Positions 36,319-45,225 of a stretch of 64,000 nucleotides of DNA are shown here, in pieces. Source of the DNA: JBEKCB01 sp052139675 (GTDB lineage Bacteria; Planctomycetota; Brocadiia; CAIUPP01); contig JBKQWE010000130.1 of assembly GCA_052139675.1 (NCBI GenBank), positions 1 through 64,000 on the forward strand, read 5' to 3'. A model generated the notes under the pieces. The model was not told the origin of the DNA, did not search any database, and was given only the letters and a program-made list of their open reading frames with translations. The position numbers were made by a program, and so were the translations under genes. The stretch's first letter is position 1. Every line of letters starts with the position of its first letter.

Positions 36319-38166
36319 ATGAGCAACCCAATCGGCTCCCTTCAGGCGGTCGTCATGCTCGCGATGCTTTCACGGGCGTTCCTCCTCGGACTGGCCACGG
36401 CCCCATTCTGCGCGGCGGCGTGCGCGCCGGTGTTTCTGCCGGTGGTCCTGTCGCGCGAGAAGGCGCGGTTCGGCGCGCAGGCGGCGGCGCTCGGGGAGTT
36501 TCTGCTCGGTCGGCTCGTCGCCTATGCCGCGGTGGGGCTGGCCGTCGGGTGGATCGGCGGCGCGGCCGGCGCGAAGATGCCGCCGTGGGCGATGTCCGCT
36601 TCCCTGGCGCTGCTCGGCGCGGCGCTGCTGCTCTACGCGGTCTCCGAGACGACGCAGGAGAGCGCCTTCTGCCGCACGGTGAAACGGTGGGGCCGCGGCG
36701 GGACGTTCCCGCTGCTGCTGGGTTTCCTCACGGGCGCGAACATCTGCCCGCCGTTCGTCACGGCCATGGCCGACGCCCTGCGCGCCGGCGGCGCGTTCAA
36801 CGGGCTGGCGTACTTCGTCGCATTCTTCGCCGCGACGAGCCTGGTTTCGCTGCCGCTGCTGGTGCTGGCGCTCGGGAGTTTCCTGCCGGTCATCCAATCG
36901 CTGGGCCGCATGGCCTGCGGAGTCGTCGGCTTCATTTCCCTGTGCGCGGCGGCGTCGTATATCGCGCCGGCGGCGGGCGCGCAGGTCGAGATCCTCGATA
37001 TCAAACCGGAGCCCGCGCTGCTCCAGCAGCTCCTGCCCGGAGCGCGCGAGTTCCGCGAGGAGCGGAAGCCGGTGCGGCACTTCGTCGGGACGACCGGCTC
37101 GCGGGAGGTCGGCATCGTTGTTCTCTCCAGCGACCTGGCGCCGGAAGTGCAGGGGTTCGGCGGGCACGTGCCGGTGGCGGTGGCGCTCGACCCGGACGGG
37201 CGGATCGTGGAGGTGCGCGTGCTGCCGGGCCGGGAATCGCCCGGCTACCGCGAGAAGGTCTACGCGCCGGAGTTCGCGGCGCAGTTCCGGGGAAAGCGGT
37301 ATTCGGACGCCTTGTCGCCGGGCCGCGGCCTGGACGCGATTACCGGAGCGACAGTCACGTCGTCGGCGGTGATGGACGGCGTGCGGCTGACGGCGCGCCG
37401 CGCGGCGGAACAGGTGCTCGGCCTGAGCGCGCCGGCCGAGACGCCCGCGCAGCGCGCGCCGTTCAATCCCTGGCGGCTGGCGGTGCCGGCGTTCTTCATC
37501 CTCGCGGCGATCGGCGAGGCGCGGCGGTTGCCCTGGCTGCGGCCGTTCGTCCTTGTGGCCTCCGTCCTCTGCCTCGGGTTCGGACTGAAGGCGTTCTTCT
37601 CGCTGATTCACATCCTGGACATCGCTGCGGGCAAAGTGCCTTCGCTGAGCGCGCAGCCGCTCTGGTATCTTCTGACCGCCCTCGCGCTGGGCAGCGCGCT
37701 GCTGGCGGGGCGGCTGTACTGCGCGTGGATCTGCCCGTTCGGCGCGATCACCGAATTCCTCGGCCGGCTCGTTCGCTCGCCGCTGGAAATCAGCGAGCCC
37801 TGGGACCGCCGGCTGCGGCGGGTCAAGTACGGCCTGCTCCTGATCCTGCCGCTGATTTACGTCATCTGGCGGAACACGGGCGTGCGCGACGTCGAGCCGT
37901 TCTCGGACGCGTTCACGCTCGGGTTCCTCTCGGCCGGGAGCGACGCCACGCCGCGGATCGCCTGGCTGATCTTCCTGGGTGTCGCCTCGCTTTTCGTGTT
38001 CCGGTTCTTCTGCCGATACCTCTGCCCGGCGGGCGCGGCGATGGCATTCCTCGCGCGGCACCGCCTCTTCGGCCGCATCCGGCCGAACCGCTGCCTGGAG
38101 TGCGGCGAATGCATGGTCTCGTGCCCGAAGAAGAAAGATTGGACGCCGAATTACTCATCGCAATGA
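36319..38166 (+). CDS. Fused CcdA/DsbD-like, FMN-binding and NapH-like 4Fe-4S membrane protein
   Basis: About 615 residues in three parts. Residues 10-215 are a CcdA/DsbD/TauE-like six-helix module with both relay-type cysteines (CAPVFLPVV in the first helix, NICPPFVTAM in a later one). Residues 235-380 are an FMN_bind domain with the flavinylation motif DAITGATVTS (acceptor threonine codon at 37351). Residues 390-605 are a NosR/NapH-type module with CAWICPFG, CRYLCPAG and a terminal ferredoxin motif CLECGECMVSCP. Such parts normally sit on separate proteins and carry electrons across the membrane. The ApbE gene needed to attach FMN is 3 kb away. The ATG at 36319 is listed, but 36355 fits the promoter better. 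Confidence 0.85.
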   Translation: MSNPIGSLQAVVMLAMLSRAFLLGLATAPFCAAACAPVFLPVVLSREKARFGAQAAALGEFLLGRLVAYAAVGLAVGWIGGAAGAKMPPWAMSASLALLGAALLLYAVSETTQESAFCRTVKRWGRGGTFPLLLGFLTGANICPPFVTAMADALRAGGAFNGLAYFVAFFAATSLVSLPLLVLALGSFLPVIQSLGRMACGVVGFISLCAAASYIAPAAGAQVEILDIKPEPALLQQLLPGAREFREERKPVRHFVGTTGSREVGIVVLSSDLAPEVQGFGGHVPVAVALDPDGRIVEVRVLPGRESPGYREKVYAPEFAAQFRGKRYSDALSPGRGLDAITGATVTSSAVMDGVRLTARRAAEQVLGLSAPAETPAQRAPFNPWRLAVPAFFILAAIGEARRLPWLRPFVLVASVLCLGFGLKAFFSLIHILDIAAGKVPSLSAQPLWYLLTALALGSALLAGRLYCAWICPFGAITEFLGRLVRSPLEISEPWDRRLRRVKYGLLLILPLIYVIWRNTGVRDVEPFSDAFTLGFLSAGSDATPRIAWLIFLGVASLFVFRFFCRYLCPAGAAMAFLARHRLFGRIRPNRCLECGECMVSCPKKKDWTPNYSSQ

Positions 38167-38181
38167 AAAGGATCGCAGGAC

Positions 38182-39387
38182 ATGGAATCGCGCAGAGATA
38201 ATTGGATCGTCACGGGCCTGGTGCTCGCGGGGCTGGTGTTGATCGCGACCATCGTGACTCACGGCTTCCGCGGCGAGACGGCCGTGTCGTCGGCGGACGC
38301 GGCGGGCGCGCGGATCGAGCGCCGCATGGTTCCCGGCCTCTCCGCCGACGAGATCCGCACCGCCGGCCTCAGCATGCGTGAAGCGATGTACTACGAGAAG
38401 CTTCCCGGCGGCAAGGTGCAGTGCACGCTCTGCCCGGTGATGTGCGTCCTGGGCGAGGGCGAGCGCGGCTCGTGCCGCGCTCGGATCAACATCGGCGGCA
38501 TCCTTCGAACGCTGGTCTACGGGCACCTGCTGGCCGAGAATGACGACCCGATCGAGAAAAAGCCGCTCTTCCATTTCCTGCCGGGCTCGCGGTCGTTCTC
38601 CATCGCCACGGCCGGGTGTAATCTCGGCTGCGTGTTCTGCCAGAACTGGCAGATTTCCCAGGCGCTGCCCGAGAAGGCGCCGTACCATCTGATGACGCCG
38701 GAGCAGGTCGTCGCGGAGGCGAAGCGCCTCGGCTGCAGCTCGATTTCCTACACCTACACGGAGCCGACGGTCTTCTACGAGTTCATGCTCGACTGCGCGC
38801 GCCTCGCGCACAAGGAGGGAATCCGCAACGTCTGGGTCACCTGCGGCTACATCAACCCCACGCCGCTGCGCGAGCTCTGCAAGGTGCTCGACGCGGCGAA
38901 CATTGACGTGAAGGCCTTCGACGAGTCGTACTACCGGCGCTATTGCGGCGGCTCGCTCGAGCCGGTGCTGACGGCGCTGCGGATCGCGCACGAGGAAAAA
39001 GTGTGGGTGGAGGTGACCAACCTCATCGTGCCGGGCGGCAACGACGCTCCGCGCATGATCGCCGACCTGTGCCAGTGGCACATGGCGCACCTGGGGCCGG
39101 ACGTGCCGATGCACTTCTCGCGGTTCTTCCCGATGTACCGGATGCAGGATGCCGCGCCGACGCCGCTCGGCACGCTTCAGAACGCCGCGCGGATCGCGCG
39201 CGACGCCGGCATCCGCTACGTCTACGTCGGCAACATCGCCACGCCCGCCGGCGAGGATACGATCTGCCCGAAATGCGGCCGCACGCTGGTCCAGCGGCAG
39301 GGCTTCATCGTGGTGCGCAACGATATCCGCGACGGCCGCTGCCCGTACTGCGGCGCCCCGATCGCGGGCGTCTGGACGGCGAAGTAG
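38182..39387 (+). CDS. AmmeMemoRadiSam-type radical SAM enzyme with N-terminal membrane anchor
   Basis: A 401-residue protein. A single helix (WIVTGLVLAGLVLIATIVTH, residues 8-27) precedes an AmrS/PflA-like radical SAM domain. Cysteines at QCTLCPVMCVL form an N-terminal site, CNLGCVFC is the SAM cluster motif, and the C-terminus has two rubredoxin-like pairs (CPKCG and CPYCG). It follows the electron-transfer protein by 15 bases, so they form one operon. The usual AMMECR1 and MEMO partner proteins are absent from the window. An anchor helix is unusual for this family and puts the enzyme next to the membrane electron donor. Confidence 0.88.
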   Translation: MESRRDNWIVTGLVLAGLVLIATIVTHGFRGETAVSSADAAGARIERRMVPGLSADEIRTAGLSMREAMYYEKLPGGKVQCTLCPVMCVLGEGERGSCRARINIGGILRTLVYGHLLAENDDPIEKKPLFHFLPGSRSFSIATAGCNLGCVFCQNWQISQALPEKAPYHLMTPEQVVAEAKRLGCSSISYTYTEPTVFYEFMLDCARLAHKEGIRNVWVTCGYINPTPLRELCKVLDAANIDVKAFDESYYRRYCGGSLEPVLTALRIAHEEKVWVEVTNLIVPGGNDAPRMIADLCQWHMAHLGPDVPMHFSRFFPMYRMQDAAPTPLGTLQNAARIARDAGIRYVYVGNIATPAGEDTICPKCGRTLVQRQGFIVVRNDIRDGRCPYCGAPIAGVWTAK

Positions 39388-39613
39388 GGCGCCCCGCGCG
39401 CACCCCTCGAGCGCCTGACCTGTAAGAGACGACTGAGCGATTTACCGTAGGTCCGAGATGTACAGGTACGTCAGCCTTCACATGGCCGAATTTCTTGTCG
39501 ACGGCGCCATCGCGCAGCAGAATTATTGATGAGCCGAACACACCATTTCTACCGTGCAGCGAGCCAGAGACTTGGGGGGCATAGAGCGCAGCAGTTCGTG
39601 ACCGAGAATCTGC

Positions 39614-39642
39614 TTGACAAAAGGAATACTGGCCGCCAGAAT
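39614..39642 (+). promoter_or_regulatory. Sigma-70-type promoter for the ankyrin protein gene
   Basis: TTGACA at 39614-39619, 17-base spacer, CAGAAT at 39637-39642, the same layout as the promoter at 13.9 kb. It lies inside the 333-base gap after the radical SAM gene and supports a start at 39721 rather than the upstream in-frame ATG. Nothing else is recognised in that gap. Confidence 0.65.
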
Positions 39643-39720
39643 CTTTCCTCTGACGGCGACCCTCGTGTGAGCGGCGGCCATTCGCGACATTTCTTCGATT
39701 TAAGAGCGAGAGGGGCGACT

Positions 39721-41028
39721 GTGGGCAGACTTGTGGCGGCGGTTGTCGCGCTCGGCATCCTCTGTAGTGCCGCCTTCTCAGGCCAGCTTGAGGATGCCGC
39801 CGCGCGCGGCGACTTGGCAAAGGCCAAAGCGCTGCTCGTAGATAATCCACTCCTGGTGTACACCGAAACCAACAACATGACCCCTCTCCAGTGGGCTGCT
39901 TCCGAAGGCCGCCAGGACTTTGCAGAACTCCTCCTGGCCCACGGCGCGAAGGTCAACGTCGGCAACAATGGCGGGCGAGCGCCGTTGCACTTTGCGGCGG
40001 CGGCAGGCCATAAGGACATGGTCGAGTTTCTGCTCCGGAATGGAGCCGAAATCAGTGGCGCGGACGGCGGGGGAAATACGGCTTTGCATTTGGCGGCGCA
40101 AGGCGGCCACAAGGATGTCGTCGAAGTGCTCCTCGCCAACCAGGCAGATGTCCATGCCAGGAACAAGCTTCGCCAGACACCTTTGTATTGTGCGGCGGTC
40201 AATCATCATGAGGACATAGTGCAACTGCTCATGCTTCATGGCGACGCATCCGACATTGTCGAGCTGGCCGCCGCCGGCGCCTTGGACAACCTGAAGGCGC
40301 TGATCAAAGACCATCCCGCGCTGGCGTCCAGCAAAAACGAGGACGGCGCGACTCCTTTGCACCGTGCGGCGGACAGCGGCCATACCGATGTTGCGGAATT
40401 CCTCATTGCCAGCGGGGCGGATGTCAATGCGAAAGACAACAAGGGCTGGACGCCTTTGCACGGTGCGGTTGGCCAGGGCCATCTGGACGTGGCAAAACTG
40501 CTCATTGCCGACAAGGCGGACGTCAATGCTCGAAATTGGTTCGGGTGGACGCCCATGCACAACGCGGTGGAATGCCTCGCCTGCAATAAGGAAACGGCGG
40601 AATTGCTTATTTCCAACGGGGCCGATCTCAATGTCAGGGATCACAATGGAAACACGCCTTTGGATATGGCGGCTTCTACGGGGCGGAAAGAGTTCGTGGA
40701 ACTGCTTGTCGCCAATGGAGCCGATGTCAATGCCCGGGGCAATGGAGGCTTTACGCCTCTGCACTGTGCAGTAATTAGAAGAAATGAAGAGATAGCGGAA
40801 TTGCTCATCGCCAACAACGCGGACGTCAATGCCCGGGACAAGGGCGGCCGCGCGGCACTCCACCTTGCGGCGGTCAATGGCTTCAAAGACATCGCAGAAC
40901 TGCTGCTGAAGAACAACGCGGAGGTCAATGCCAAGGACAACCAAGGCGCGACGCCTTTGCACCTTGCGTTGGCTAAAGGCCACAAGGATGTGGCCGACCT
41001 GCTCCGGCAGCACGGTGGACAGGAATGA
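39721..41028 (+). CDS. Secreted ankyrin-repeat protein
   Basis: A 435-residue protein starting at GTG 39721 (GAGAGGGG upstream) with a signal peptide (VAAVVALGILCSAAFSGQ). The rest is about a dozen ankyrin repeats of the form DxxGxTPLHxAAxxGHxDVAELLIANGADVNA, with one break near residue 165 (ASDIVELAAAGALDNLKALI), where a degenerate repeat opens a second array. Ankyrin arrays bind proteins; export suggests a periplasmic or surface role. It has its own promoter and lies between the radical SAM gene and the convergent ApbE gene, so a link to the electron-transfer system is possible but unproven. Confidence 0.9.
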   Translation: MGRLVAAVVALGILCSAAFSGQLEDAAARGDLAKAKALLVDNPLLVYTETNNMTPLQWAASEGRQDFAELLLAHGAKVNVGNNGGRAPLHFAAAAGHKDMVEFLLRNGAEISGADGGGNTALHLAAQGGHKDVVEVLLANQADVHARNKLRQTPLYCAAVNHHEDIVQLLMLHGDASDIVELAAAGALDNLKALIKDHPALASSKNEDGATPLHRAADSGHTDVAEFLIASGADVNAKDNKGWTPLHGAVGQGHLDVAKLLIADKADVNARNWFGWTPMHNAVECLACNKETAELLISNGADLNVRDHNGNTPLDMAASTGRKEFVELLVANGADVNARGNGGFTPLHCAVIRRNEEIAELLIANNADVNARDKGGRAALHLAAVNGFKDIAELLLKNNAEVNAKDNQGATPLHLALAKGHKDVADLLRQHGGQE

Positions 41029-41165
41029 GTGTCCGGGATCTCTCGCCGAAGGGCTGACGTAAGGCTCCGCCGGGCGCCGGACGGACGACAGCCCTGTATG
41101 GCGCGGGCCACGGCGCACCACATCCGCGGAACGCGGTCAACTCTCTCACTTCGCTACGAAGAACA

Positions 41166-42251
41166 TTATGGCTTCGCCTCGTACGCGGCGAAGCCCGGGC
41201 TGCGGGTCAGGCGCATCTGGCCATTTTCGTCGTAGGTGATGAACAGCGCCTCGGCTTGGGGGAACTTCTCGAGCAGCGCCAGGCCATCCCGGACTCCCAG
41301 GATGCTCAGCGGTTTGCAGAGGATGTCCGAGGTGACGGTGTCGGGCGCGATGACGGTCACGCTGGGAACGCTCTCGGCGGTCCGGCCCGTGCGCGGGTCC
41401 ACGATGTGCGAGTAGCGCCGCCCCTGGATTTCCACGAACCGTTCATAGTTGCCGGAAGTGGAGACGCTGCGGTCGGCGAGATCCAGCGTGGCGACGATCC
41501 CTTCGGGGTTGCGCGGGTCCTGCACGCCGACGCGCCATGGGCCGCCTCCCAGGTTGCGGCCCAGGGCGTGAATGTCGCCGGCCATGGCGACCAGGGCCGA
41601 TTTCACGCCGCGCCGGACCAGCAGTTTCGTCACCTCGTCCGCGATGAACCCTTTCAGGCCGCCCAGGTCCAGGCGCATGCCGGCGACCGGGAACCGAATC
41701 GTGCGGCCGGCGGGATCCAGGATGATCCGGCCCGCTCCCAGGAGCGGCTTCACTCGGGCGAATTCCTCGGCCGTCGGAAGGCGGTTCAACTTGCCGCAGG
41801 TTTGCCAGAGCTCCACGAGCGGTCCCACGGCGATGTCGAACGTCCCCATGGTGCGGCCGCACCAGGTCACGCCGGTCTCGACGGCCCTGTAAAGGTCGTC
41901 CGAGACCGCGACCGCGCCGCGCCCCGCTTGCGCGTTGAGCCGGGAGAGCTCCGAGTCCCGCCTCTGGAAGCTCATCACCTTGTCGAGTTCGGCGATGCGC
42001 TCGAAGCCGGCGGCGATGTCCGCGCGCGCCTTCGACTCGCTCTCGTCCACGACCGTGAGCGTGAGGTACGTGCCGAGCATGCTGCGCGTCTCGGAGATGC
42101 TGACGGGATGGGCCCCCGGATTTTCGGCTTGCCGGAAGAGTTGCGACGACCGGGTTACGCGGAAGCAAACTCCGATGACGAGCGCAGAGGCGAGCAGGCA
42201 CAGGAGCAGCGCAGACCACAGCGTTCTGCCGGACTTCGCCTTCCATGCCAC
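41166..42251 (-). CDS. apbE: FAD:protein FMN transferase (ApbE)
   Basis: A 361-residue ApbE. It starts at GTG 42251, 11 bases after the amidase stop, with a membrane helix (LWSALLLCLLASALVIGVCF) that anchors it outside the cytoplasm. Family motifs: MLGTYLTLTV, MGTFDIAVGPLVELW, RLDLGGLKGFIADEV, SALVAMAGDIHALG, STSGNYERFVEIQGRRYSHI and PDTVTSDILCKPL. ApbE moves FMN from FAD onto a Ser/Thr of FMN_bind domains with the D-x-x-T-G-A-T motif, exactly what the fusion protein at 36.3 kb presents. The two genes are convergent, with the ankyrin gene between them. Confidence 0.93.
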   Translation of the reverse strand: MAWKAKSGRTLWSALLLCLLASALVIGVCFRVTRSSQLFRQAENPGAHPVSISETRSMLGTYLTLTVVDESESKARADIAAGFERIAELDKVMSFQRRDSELSRLNAQAGRGAVAVSDDLYRAVETGVTWCGRTMGTFDIAVGPLVELWQTCGKLNRLPTAEEFARVKPLLGAGRIILDPAGRTIRFPVAGMRLDLGGLKGFIADEVTKLLVRRGVKSALVAMAGDIHALGRNLGGGPWRVGVQDPRNPEGIVATLDLADRSVSTSGNYERFVEIQGRRYSHIVDPRTGRTAESVPSVTVIAPDTVTSDILCKPLSILGVRDGLALLEKFPQAEALFITYDENGQMRLTRSPGFAAYEAKP

Positions 42252-42262
42252 GGCTGCGGCTC

Positions 42263-43216
42263 TCAGCGGCTGAAATATGCGGCGATTCCGTCGGCGATCG
42301 AGCGGGCCAGCCGCGCCTGGTTGGAGCGGTCGGCGAGCATCTCCGCGTCGAGGCCGTTGGACAGGTAGCCCAATTCCACCAGGATGGCGGGGCATTGGGT
42401 GACGACGAGGACGCGATAGTTCGCCTGCCGGATGCCCAGCCCTTCGAGGCTGGCGCCATGCAGCGCCTCATCCACCGCCGTGGCGACGTCGCGGGAGCCT
42501 GCCGAGGGATCGCGGCAGGTGTAGACGGTGAACCCTCTCATGAACGGGTCGGGGCACGCGTCGGCGTGGATGCTGACGAACAGGTCCGCCGAAAAGCGAT
42601 TGGCGATGGCCGCGCGTTCGTCCAGCTCGACGAAGACATCGGACTGGCGCGTCATGATGACATCGAATCCATCCTCCTTCAGCAACCGCGCCAGTTCTTT
42701 GGCCACCGGGAGAGTGATGGTCTTCTCCTTGAGACCGATGCGGCTGATCGTTCCGGGATCCTTGCCGCCATGGCCGGGATCCACGACAACGCGGTATGCG
42801 CGCGCCAGAGTCGGCCGGGTCCGCTCGGGAAGCGGCTTGGGGACGGCCGCATGGGTCGCCGCTTCCGGCGGCTTGAGCGCGGTCCGGATATCCGCCTCCA
42901 GCGTCTCCGGCACGAAGAGAATGCCGCGGACCCGCACGTAGCCGCCTTCGGGCCCGACGCGCAATCCATTGACGTAAGCCTGCCCGGCCGGGTCCGGGAT
43001 CACCATCACGCGGTTCCTGCCGTTGCGCAGCGTGACCATCGAGGCGGTGTCTTCCTCAACGGCCAGCCCCAGCCGTTGCGCGAGCTGTTGAACGGAAATC
43101 GTCCCTTCGGGGACCGACATCACCTCGTGGCCGGCCTGAATCGGCTCAGGGGTCCGGCAACCGGCGGCCATGAAAAGCGCAGCCAGGAGAACGCCGCATC
43201 CGATCAGTCGTCTCAT
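42263..43216 (-). CDS. N-acetylmuramoyl-L-alanine amidase, lipoprotein
   Basis: A 317-residue cell-wall amidase (Amidase_3). A lipobox ends the signal peptide (LLAALFMAAGC), residues about 35-110 look like a copper-amine-oxidase-N/AMIN-type substrate-binding domain, and the catalytic domain begins at VVVDPGHGGKDPG. The zinc histidines, SIHADA and the glutamate in AILVELGYLSN are present. It should cleave the stem peptide from muramic acid during cell separation or remodelling. RBS AGGGAG precedes the ATG, and a promoter lies upstream. Confidence 0.92.
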   Translation of the reverse strand: MRRLIGCGVLLAALFMAAGCRTPEPIQAGHEVMSVPEGTISVQQLAQRLGLAVEEDTASMVTLRNGRNRVMVIPDPAGQAYVNGLRVGPEGGYVRVRGILFVPETLEADIRTALKPPEAATHAAVPKPLPERTRPTLARAYRVVVDPGHGGKDPGTISRIGLKEKTITLPVAKELARLLKEDGFDVIMTRQSDVFVELDERAAIANRFSADLFVSIHADACPDPFMRGFTVYTCRDPSAGSRDVATAVDEALHGASLEGLGIRQANYRVLVVTQCPAILVELGYLSNGLDAEMLADRSNQARLARSIADGIAAYFSR

Positions 43217-43298
43217 CTATGTCTCCCTGTGCGATTGAGCGTCAATCCGGAATTCGCCCTGTGGCGCGGTCACGCCACCGCCGGGCATTCAGTACCAC

Positions 43299-43327
43299 AT
43301 TGTGACGGCTGGAGCCGCTTCCGTCAA
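43299..43327 (-). promoter_or_regulatory. Promoter candidate for the amidase-apbE pair
   Basis: On the minus strand TTGACG (43327-43322), 17-base spacer, CACAAT (43304-43299), about 83 bases before the amidase ATG. It diverges from the promoter of the zinc-ribbon gene; the 316-base gap 43217-43532 holds these two promoters and a long leader. Confidence 0.55.
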
Positions 43328-43370
43328 ATGACGCCCCGGCGGGAATTCCGGAACATGTCCCAACAAAAGC

Positions 43371-43398
43371 TTGACGTCGGCTGCATCAGGTGTATAAT
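43371..43398 (+). promoter_or_regulatory. Sigma-70-type promoter for the zinc-ribbon protein gene
   Basis: TTGACG at 43371-43376, 16-base spacer, perfect TATAAT at 43393-43398. The leader to the ATG at 43533 is about 128 bases, with CGGAG as ribosome site. Confidence 0.65.
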
Positions 43399-43532
43399 CC
43401 CACTCAGGAAAGACAGCCGTCTCTTGCCGGATGACCGCGTAACAGATTCCGGGCGGCGCATGCGGCGCAGGAATCGGTTCATCTCCTGCGTAGCGCAGGG
43501 AGTCCCTGTGTACGGTCCGTGCGGAGATTGAC

Positions 43533-45029
43533 ATGCCAGTCACCTTCAAGTGTCCCCATTGCGGGCGCAGCCTGCTCGTGCACGACGAACTGGGAATGAA
43601 GGCCCGGCGCTGCTCCGGTTGCCGCCAGATGGTGGAGGTTCCGGCCACACTGGAGTCAGTGATTTCCCAAACCGCTCCCGCGGAGGCGATGAACCCGCTG
43701 GCCGCGATCGAGTCGGGACACCTGGAATATTTTGCGGAATTCCTGGCTGAAAAGCACCACACTCCGCAACAGCGGAAGATAGACGCCGGCAAAGTCTGGG
43801 GCTTCTTCGTCATGTCGCCCGCCGAGGTCGTTGACCTGGTCCGCGACTACCAGGGCAAGTTCGACGTGTTTGTCGAGGACTCCTCGTTCCAGAACGGCCG
43901 AGGACTCTGCGTGCTGCTGCATCCGGTCCGGAGAGACCGCGGCTGCCTGTGCCTGACCGGCCTGGTGCTCCCCACGAACCTGACGGCCTGGGCGACTGAG
44001 CACGGTTCCATACCGATGAAAGAACTCCGCATTGAAAAATCGCCGATGGATGGACATCCCGTCCAGCTCAGTTTCATCGGAACCGTTCGGAAGGACGCTC
44101 CTCGTCCCACCCTGCCCAAGGTGACCTCCGACGGCATTTCCATGGTCTTCCGCGAACGGCTCTACACCTTCGGATGGAACCGGCAGGAGGTCGAGCTGAT
44201 GTACTTCGGCGTCCGTTCAGGGGACCTGAGCGTCAAGGCCACCACCGGAGTGGTAGGGCCTTCCACGCCGAAGCGCGTACTGCGGAGTCCCCGGGAACTG
44301 GCCTTGCTGCAGCGGATCTATGCCTGCAGGACCGGCGCCCGGCAGGTGGAGGACGCGGAAGGCGGCGTGTCCGCCGTCCTCGCGGCCCCGGTCATCTCGC
44401 GCGTGTTCGCCGCGGACGTCACGGACCTTCTCAGCCAGTACAATGACACTCTTCTCTGCGGGGCTTTCGGCGGGCTGGATATGACCACCATTCCGCTGAA
44501 CGACAGTTGCGACAAGTACTATCGAAGAGAGGAAGGGCAGTTCGCCGCGCTGGTGGGGACCGACCCGCGGATGATCACGCTGGTCTTCACCCTGGCCGCG
44601 CTCGCCGAGACGGGGCGAATGGCGCCGGCCGAAACCCTGGCGCAGAAAGTCGTCCCGCGCTTCACCGAGAAATGCCGCCTCGGCGCCTCGCACGACAAGA
44701 ATGATGAGTGGTACATCGGACGCTGGGGCAAGGCCTATTACACCGTCGCGGCGGCGATCATGATGAAGGAGAAGGTGGAGCACTATACTTGGGCGCTGCC
44801 GCTCCTCGATGCCGTCGTCGTCGAGTACCACCATGCCGAGGAGCCTCTGTACTGGCGCGCCCTGGCCGCTTACAGGTACTGGCTGCTCAAGCCGGACAGG
44901 CCCAACCGCGTCCAGATGGCGCAGCAGCGATTGCACTCCGTCATCTCCTCCGCGCAGAAAGAGCCGATTGACCCCGCGCGGCTGGAAACCATCCGCCAAT
45001 ATCTCGCCAAGATGGGCGGCGGCCGCTAG
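43533..45029 (+). CDS. Unassigned protein with N-terminal zinc ribbon
   Basis: A 498-residue protein I do not recognise. Residues 5-35 form a zinc ribbon (FKCPHCGRSLLVHDELGMKA then CSGC). The central part (about 85-200) is alpha/beta with VWGFFVMSPAEVVDLVRDYQ and VFVEDSSFQNGRG. The C-terminal 150 residues are helical, TPR/alpha-solenoid-like (ITLVFTLAALAETGRMAPAE, YYTVAAAIMMKEKVEHYTWA). No signal peptide or membrane helix. It is monocistronic with its own strong promoter. Zinc-ribbon plus solenoid proteins of this kind are common orphans in planctomycete-like genomes. Confidence 0.7.
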   Translation: MPVTFKCPHCGRSLLVHDELGMKARRCSGCRQMVEVPATLESVISQTAPAEAMNPLAAIESGHLEYFAEFLAEKHHTPQQRKIDAGKVWGFFVMSPAEVVDLVRDYQGKFDVFVEDSSFQNGRGLCVLLHPVRRDRGCLCLTGLVLPTNLTAWATEHGSIPMKELRIEKSPMDGHPVQLSFIGTVRKDAPRPTLPKVTSDGISMVFRERLYTFGWNRQEVELMYFGVRSGDLSVKATTGVVGPSTPKRVLRSPRELALLQRIYACRTGARQVEDAEGGVSAVLAAPVISRVFAADVTDLLSQYNDTLLCGAFGGLDMTTIPLNDSCDKYYRREEGQFAALVGTDPRMITLVFTLAALAETGRMAPAETLAQKVVPRFTEKCRLGASHDKNDEWYIGRWGKAYYTVAAAIMMKEKVEHYTWALPLLDAVVVEYHHAEEPLYWRALAAYRYWLLKPDRPNRVQMAQQRLHSVISSAQKEPIDPARLETIRQYLAKMGGGR

Positions 45030-45040
45030 CGGATTTTTCT

Positions 45041-45123
45041 TCGTAATCGCAATCCTAATCGTAATCGCCGTTTTTCCGTTCCAGCCCGACGAAGGCCGAT
45101 TACGATTAGGATTACGATTACGA
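45041..45123. repeat. Dispersed palindromic element, family II, copy 1
   Basis: Two 27-base arms (45041-45067 and 45097-45123) are complementary except for one position and are built from the hexamer (TCGTAA)/(TTACGA). The 29-base middle contains CCGTTCCAGC, conserved in the second copy at 51.04 kb. It lies just after the stop of the zinc-ribbon gene and before the reductase promoter. Confidence 0.88.
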
Positions 45124-45145
45124 GGTTTTCAAGTCGGTACGGGTC

Positions 45146-45173
45146 TTGACTCGGACCACCGCCGGGTGATAGC
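45146..45173 (+). promoter_or_regulatory. Promoter candidate for the aldo/keto reductase
   Basis: TTGACT at 45146-45151, 16-base spacer, GATAGC at 45168-45173; the -10 half is weak. About 50 bases before the ATG at 45226. Confidence 0.35.
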
Positions 45174-45225
45174 GTGGCGGTGTGTTCGTCTCGTTCGCTT
45201 TGGGCAGCGCTACCGGAGGGATTCC

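Noticed and set aside
45041..45123. CRISPR or tandem-repeat array
   Set aside because: The hexamer repeats form two inverted arms around a conserved centre, without spacers, so it is a palindromic element.
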